In this document: piece by piece, positions 45,374 through 49,653 of the stretch | Numbering within the stretch: position 1 is the first letter of the stretch | Layout: each line of letters begins with the position of its first letter | NCBI GenBank assembly: GCA_018065185.1 | Contig: JAGHTU010000014.1 | Coordinates: forward strand, 1 to 49,653 | Length of the DNA stretch: 49,653 nt | Reading direction: 5' to 3' | Source of the DNA: Candidatus Equicola faecalis | GTDB lineage: Bacteria > Bacteroidota > Bacteroidia > Bacteroidales > Bacteroidaceae | Program-made: the position numbers and the translations under genes | Notes under the pieces: model-generated | Databases searched by the model: none | What the model was told of the DNA's origin: nothing | Seen by the model: only the letters and a program-made list of their open reading frames with translations

Positions 45374-46765
45374 ATGGAAAATCAAGAAAAAGGATTTTAC
45401 AAACTTTCATGGTTGCAACGAATAGGTTTCGGTAGTGGTGACCTTGCTCAGAACCTAATCTTCCAAACGGTAGCAACATTCTTAATGATTTACCTTTGTA
45501 CGGTATTGAAGATTAGTCCTGTTTTTGTAAGTGGGCTCATCCTTGCTGTTCGACTCTTTGACTGTATATGGAGTCCTATAGTGGGACGCTATATTGACAA
45601 CCACAATCCAAGGCTGGGCAAATACCGTACCTATCTCCTTTATGGTGGTATTCCTCTCACAATTGCAGCTTGCTGTTTGATGCTACCTTTTGCTGCCGAA
45701 TGGTCAATGACCATGAGAATCATTTATGCCACAGTCAGTTATGTTGTTCTCAGCATGATTTATTCTGTAGTCAACATTCCTTATGGCTCTATCATGGCCA
45801 GTATGACACGTGACAATAACGAGGTTCTCATTCTTACATCCACACGAATGGTATGTGCAAACATTGGTCAGATTGTTGTACAAGCAGGTTTCCCTATTGG
45901 ACTCGCTATCGTTGCAGGTGTAGCAATTGATTGGAATCAGGCTGTCTTCATGGCAATCGGCACCATCCCTGCATTTATCATTTTGCCTTTGCTTCCTGTG
46001 TTGAAGAGACTTTTAGGTAAGAAAGGTCTTTATTATGTACTTCTCTCTATTGGATTTGTTGGATTCATCGCGTTGTATGCTATTGGCAAATTCTTTGACG
46101 TTAATGAATGTAATACTATCGTTCAAATCGCAAAGGTTATGACAGGTGTAGGTCTGCTCGTTGGTTCATTGATGTGGGCACTTGTTCCTGAAGTAATCAC
46201 AGAAGCCGAATATCGTACAGGGAATCGTCCTGCAGCCACAGTAAATGCCCTTGCAGGCGTTGCATTCAAGGCAGGTTTTTCAATTGCCGGCTGGATAACA
46301 CCATTAGTAATGGGATGGCTGGGATTCAATCTGGCAGAAGAGGTGTCAGCCTTATCGGGTGACGCAAATGCATGGTTTGTAGTAATCAGCGTGTTTGCAC
46401 TTGCAGGTTTTGTGCTCTTGACACTTTGTTTTCTTGGTTGTAAGGAAAATATTGTTACTACTCCGGAAAAACCAGCCACTTACGCTGAAATGTTTAAGGA
46501 GTTCAAGGCAAACAAATGCCTTCAGTTGATGCTTTGCATCTTCGTCGTAGTATTCCTTGCATCGTTTATAAGCGCACCGGTAAATGCATATTACACAAAA
46601 CTGGCTGAATATTCAGAGACCGTAAAAGAAGCAATACTTTGGTTCACTACTATCATTCCTGCAATCCTTCTCATCGTAGTAGGATGTCTTATTTACAGAT
46701 ATCCACTTACTGACGAATACCTTGACCAGATTAACAGGGAAATTGAAGAAAAGAACAACAAATAA
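45374..46765 (+). CDS. Glycoside-pentoside-hexuronide (GPH) type sugar:cation symporter
   Basis: A 463-residue inner-membrane protein with about 12 hydrophobic helices and no signal peptide. The N-terminal GFGSGDLAQN, RLFDCIWSPIVGRYIDN and RLGKYRTYLLYGGIP motifs mark the GPH branch of the major facilitator superfamily, as in XynP/XylP and melibiose carriers. It should move short xylosides or xylose with Na+ or H+ from periplasm to cytoplasm, feeding the cytoplasmic GH43 encoded next (23 nt downstream). Confidence 0.92.
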   Translation: MENQEKGFYKLSWLQRIGFGSGDLAQNLIFQTVATFLMIYLCTVLKISPVFVSGLILAVRLFDCIWSPIVGRYIDNHNPRLGKYRTYLLYGGIPLTIAACCLMLPFAAEWSMTMRIIYATVSYVVLSMIYSVVNIPYGSIMASMTRDNNEVLILTSTRMVCANIGQIVVQAGFPIGLAIVAGVAIDWNQAVFMAIGTIPAFIILPLLPVLKRLLGKKGLYYVLLSIGFVGFIALYAIGKFFDVNECNTIVQIAKVMTGVGLLVGSLMWALVPEVITEAEYRTGNRPAATVNALAGVAFKAGFSIAGWITPLVMGWLGFNLAEEVSALSGDANAWFVVISVFALAGFVLLTLCFLGCKENIVTTPEKPATYAEMFKEFKANKCLQLMLCIFVVVFLASFISAPVNAYYTKLAEYSETVKEAILWFTTIIPAILLIVVGCLIYRYPLTDEYLDQINREIEEKNNK

Positions 46766-46788
46766 TAACCCTATAAAACACATCTATT

Positions 46789-47715
46789 ATGAAAGAAGCA
46801 CGTTATATCTTCCCTGAAGATTATATGGCAGACCCTTCTGCACACGTATTTAATAATAAGGTATATATCTACCCTTCACACGACTGGGACAGCGGTACAG
46901 GCGACAACGACAATGGCGACCAGTACAATATGAAAGACTACCACTGTCTTAGTATTGAAGACCTTGAGAACGGCACATGCAAGGATGAAGGTGTCATCCT
47001 GCGCCTTGAAGACGTGCCATGGGCAAAGAAACAGCTATGGGATAGCGACGTTGTTGAGAAAGAAGGGAAATACTATCTCTGTTTCTGTGCCAAGGACCAC
47101 AATGAAGTGTTCCATTTAGGTATTGCTATTGCAGACCGTCCTGAAGGACCTTTTAAGGCAGAGCCTGCACCTATCATTGGTTCTTATTCCATTGACCCTT
47201 GCCTGTTCAAGGATGATGATGGAAGCATTTATGTTTATTTCGGAGGCATCTGGGGCGGGCAACTCCAACGCTATCGTGACAATATAGCATTGGAAAATCC
47301 GCATCTGCCTAATTTTGACGAGCCTTCTCTACCTGCACGCGTGGCAAAGATGAGCGACGATATGTTACAGTTTGCAGAAGATCCAAAACCAGTTGTCATC
47401 TACAACGAGGAAAGCGAACTGAAACACTGCAACCCACATCGCTTCTTTGAAGCATCATGGATGACAAAGAAAGATGGTAAATACTATTTCATATATTCCA
47501 CAGGCGACAGCCATCTGCTATGTTATGCTGAAGGAGATAATCCTTATGGGCCATTCAAGTATAAGGGAGAACTCCTGCAACCGGTTATCGGATGGACTAC
47601 CCATGCCTGTGTCACAGAATACAAAGGAAAATGGTATCTGTTCCATCACGACTGCGGACCATCAAAAGGCATCTCAGCTCTTCGCTCACTGAAAGTTAAG
47701 GAAATAGAATTATAA
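46789..47715 (+). CDS. Cytoplasmic GH43 beta-xylosidase (XynB-like)
   Basis: A 308-residue single-domain GH43 without signal peptide, hence cytoplasmic, unlike the other GH43 proteins of the window. Base Asp15 in MADPSAHV, Asp136 in SIDPCLF and acid Glu221 in RFFEASWM are in place. It probably hydrolyses xylobiose and xylotriose brought in by the symporter. Size and location agree with the small GH43 exo-xylanase/xylosidase XynB of P. bryantii. Its stop codon is one nucleotide from the GH67 start. Confidence 0.9.
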   Translation: MKEARYIFPEDYMADPSAHVFNNKVYIYPSHDWDSGTGDNDNGDQYNMKDYHCLSIEDLENGTCKDEGVILRLEDVPWAKKQLWDSDVVEKEGKYYLCFCAKDHNEVFHLGIAIADRPEGPFKAEPAPIIGSYSIDPCLFKDDDGSIYVYFGGIWGGQLQRYRDNIALENPHLPNFDEPSLPARVAKMSDDMLQFAEDPKPVVIYNEESELKHCNPHRFFEASWMTKKDGKYYFIYSTGDSHLLCYAEGDNPYGPFKYKGELLQPVIGWTTHACVTEYKGKWYLFHHDCGPSKGISALRSLKVKEIEL

Positions 47716-47716
47716 T

Positions 47717-49426
47717 ATGAAAATAAACTTTTTAAGAAAGGCTAATACGGGAATTATATGGCTCGTATTAGCCTTCTTTGTTGTACAGAACATACAAGCA
47801 CAACAAATCCCGTTGAGGTTGCTCAACCATTGGGACAATCTCGACGGCACAATAGAACGTGGCTATGCAGGACATTCCATCTTCTTCAAAGACGGTGATA
47901 TTTGCTATGATAATAAGCGGATAGAAGAATACGCTACTATCAACGAGTCTTTCGGCATCAATGGGGCAGTAATAAACAACGTCAACGCATCACCACAGAT
48001 ACTAAACAGCGCGAAACTGGAGAAAATAGCAGGTATTGCCGACATTTTCCGCCGTCATGGAATGAAACTTTATCTCTCTATCAATTTCGCATCGCCTATG
48101 GTGCTTGACAGCCTGACGACCGCAGACCCATTAGACCACTCCGTAAAGGAATGGTGGGTACGCAAGGTTCATGAAATCTATTCTCTTATCCCTGACTTCG
48201 GCGGATTCTTGGTGAAAGCCAACAGCGAGGGGCAACCTGGGCCAATGGATTTCGGGCGGACACATGCTGATGGGGCAAATATGCTTGCCGATGCACTGGC
48301 ACCACATAAGGGCATCGTGATGTGGCGTGCCTTTGTATATGCTGCTAACAGCCCCGACCGTGCGAGTCAGGCATACGAAGAGTTTGTTCCGCTTGATGGG
48401 AAATTTCACGACAACGTCATCCTGCAGATAAAGAACGGCCCTATTGATTTCCAGCCACGCGAACCTGTAAGTTCATTGTTTTTTGCATTGAAGCACACAC
48501 GGATGATGCCAGAGTTTCAGATTACGCAGGAATATACTGGAGAATCCATACACACCTGCTATCTCGCATCGATGTGGAAAGAATTCTTTGATACTACAAC
48601 TGGCATAAAATTCGATGGTATAGCAGGCGTTTCAAACGTTGGTGATGCAGACAACTGGTGTGGGAATGACCTTGCCATAGCCAACTGGCATGCATTCGGA
48701 TTCATGGCACAAATGCCTAAAATAGATATTTCTGAACTTGCTAAAAATTTCCTCTCGCATTATTACACCACTGATAAACATTTCATCAAACCTATCACAC
48801 AGCTACTTCTTGCTTCTCACGAAGCAGTAGTCAGCTATATGATGCCTATGGGATTGCATCATATCTTTGCTGATGGGCATCATTATGGTCCTGCTCCATG
48901 GTCAGCACCAAAGGGAGTGAGAGTGGACTGGACACCAGTGTATTATCACAAGGCAGACAGTATCGGTCTCGGGTTTGACCGAACAGTCACGGGTTCAAAC
49001 AACATCATGCAATATCCCGTACATCTTCAGGAATATTACACTAACGTATCCAGCAAGAATTCTCTGCTCTTATGGTTCCATCACATACCATGGGGGCAGA
49101 AAATGGATAATGGGAAAACGATGTGGCAAAATCTTTGCCTAACTTATGATCGCGGTGTAAAAGAAGCTGAAGGCTTTGTAAAGACTTGGGAGAGTATCAA
49201 ACCTTTCATTGACGAGAAGCGCTATAGTGCGCAATTAGAGCTCTTCAAACGACAGGCTAAGGATGCTTGGTGGTGGCGTGATGCATGTCTGCTCTATTTT
49301 CAGACATTCTCAAAGATGCCATTCCCAAAAGGAAGTCCTGCTCCACGCCATAATCTGCAAGAACTAATGAATTACCGCCTTTTAATGGATAATTACACAA
49401 GGGCAGACATCAACAAACTGCCATAG
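47717..49426 (+). CDS. GH67 alpha-glucuronidase lacking the N-terminal domain
   Basis: A 569-residue secreted protein that should remove (4-O-methyl)glucuronic acid from the non-reducing end of xylo-oligosaccharides. A signal peptide (about 1-28) leads straight into RLLNHWDNLDGTIERGYAG, the start of the GH67 barrel. The proposed acid is Glu171 in LVKANSEGQPGP, and HHYGPAPW and HHIPWG segments complete the active site and C-terminal helical part. Classical GH67 enzymes have about 120 more residues before the barrel and are near 680 long; here that domain is missing but the frame is intact. Last gene of the operon, followed by a strong terminator. Confidence 0.92.
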   Translation: MKINFLRKANTGIIWLVLAFFVVQNIQAQQIPLRLLNHWDNLDGTIERGYAGHSIFFKDGDICYDNKRIEEYATINESFGINGAVINNVNASPQILNSAKLEKIAGIADIFRRHGMKLYLSINFASPMVLDSLTTADPLDHSVKEWWVRKVHEIYSLIPDFGGFLVKANSEGQPGPMDFGRTHADGANMLADALAPHKGIVMWRAFVYAANSPDRASQAYEEFVPLDGKFHDNVILQIKNGPIDFQPREPVSSLFFALKHTRMMPEFQITQEYTGESIHTCYLASMWKEFFDTTTGIKFDGIAGVSNVGDADNWCGNDLAIANWHAFGFMAQMPKIDISELAKNFLSHYYTTDKHFIKPITQLLLASHEAVVSYMMPMGLHHIFADGHHYGPAPWSAPKGVRVDWTPVYYHKADSIGLGFDRTVTGSNNIMQYPVHLQEYYTNVSSKNSLLLWFHHIPWGQKMDNGKTMWQNLCLTYDRGVKEAEGFVKTWESIKPFIDEKRYSAQLELFKRQAKDAWWWRDACLLYFQTFSKMPFPKGSPAPRHNLQELMNYRLLMDNYTRADINKLP

Positions 49427-49442
49427 CGAATCATTATCATAC

Positions 49443-49481
49443 AAAGAAATAGCGTAGCCTAATAGGTTACGCTATTTCTTT
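49443..49481 (+). terminator. Terminator of the esterase-symporter-GH43-GH67 operon
   Basis: An 18-pair stem: 14 perfect pairs (49443-49456 with 49468-49481) plus an inner GCCT/AGGT with one wobble and a 3-nt loop, then a T-rich tail. It starts 17 nt after the GH67 stop. Confidence 0.9.
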
Positions 49482-49558
49482 GATTTTATAATAAAGCACT
49501 TATACCCTCAAAATTATTAGGTTTTCATATACTAACCTTTTTGATATCTTGCAAAAGC

Positions 49559-49592
49559 AAGAGAGGTTTATCTTTTGTTTGATAAACCTCTC
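49559..49592 (-). terminator. Terminator of the rRNA operon
   Basis: GAGAGGTTTATC (49561-49572) pairs with GATAAACCTCTC (49581-49592) around an 8-nt loop. It lies about 10 nt after the 5S 3' end on the minus strand and is followed there by T-rich sequence. Confidence 0.85.
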
Positions 49593-49601
49593 TCTTATAA
49601 G

Positions 49602-49653
49602 AAGGCGGCTACCTACTCTCCCGCATTGCAGCGCAGTACCATCGGCGTAAGTG
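49602..49653 (-). rRNA. 5S ribosomal RNA, 3' end only (cut by the window edge)
   Basis: Read on the minus strand, the segment contains CGCCGATGGTACTGC and GGGAGAGTAGGTAGCCGCC, the conserved 3' part of bacterial 5S rRNA. About 50 nt are inside the window; the rest of the gene and the rRNA operon lie beyond it. The exact mature end is estimated. Confidence 0.92.

Overview
The window reads as the chromosome of a gut or rumen Prevotella-type Bacteroidota (Prevotella/Segatella/Xylanibacter). The support is paired SusC/SusD proteins, a hybrid two-component regulator, promoters of the TTTG-N20-TAnnTTTG type, A-rich leaders instead of Shine-Dalgarno sites, and a gene order matching the xylan utilisation (Xus) cluster described for Prevotella bryantii and relatives. 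Almost all of it is one large xylan (probably glucurono-arabinoxylan) utilisation locus.

Layout. 1-950: an intergenic 22-bp tandem repeat array, a strong promoter and a DinJ/YafQ-type toxin-antitoxin pair. 1119-7397 (minus): a three-gene enzyme operon (CE6-GH43, GH43, GH10-CE1) ending in a terminator. 7642-11388 (plus): a hybrid two-component regulator, divergent from that operon. 11389-11970: a non-coding stretch with a second repeat element, a promoter-like site and a terminator. 11971-23746 (minus): a seven-gene enzyme operon (GH43-CBM6, GH31, esterase, GH8, GH43, GH97, GH43-CBM6-GH43). 23894-37692 (minus): the xusA-xusB-xusC-xusD-xusE-xyn10C core. 37693-38715: non-coding, with two more 22-bp arrays. 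38716-43852 (minus): an additional SusC/SusD pair. 44107-49426 (plus): SGNH esterase, GPH-type symporter, cytoplasmic GH43, GH67 alpha-glucuronidase. 49602-49653: the 3' end of a 5S rRNA on the minus strand, so the locus abuts an rRNA operon.

How it works together (inference from families). Surface lipoproteins XusB, XusD, XusE and Xyn10C bind and cut xylan, and XusA/XusC import the oligosaccharides. Periplasmic GH43, GH31, GH97, GH8, GH67 and esterase enzymes strip arabinose, xylose, galactose, methylglucuronic acid, acetyl and feruloyl groups and shorten the chain. The symporter brings small xylosides into the cytoplasm, where the signal-less GH43 releases xylose. The regulator senses oligosaccharide with its periplasmic propeller and activates transcription through its AraC domain.

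The least explained part is the non-coding DNA. Four arrays share an exact 22-bp period but differ in sequence, each with its own small dyad. Two of them sit in a conserved dispersed element about 27 kb apart. Two arrays lie about 100 bp upstream of a promoter-like site, one of which drives the toxin-antitoxin pair and the other no visible gene.
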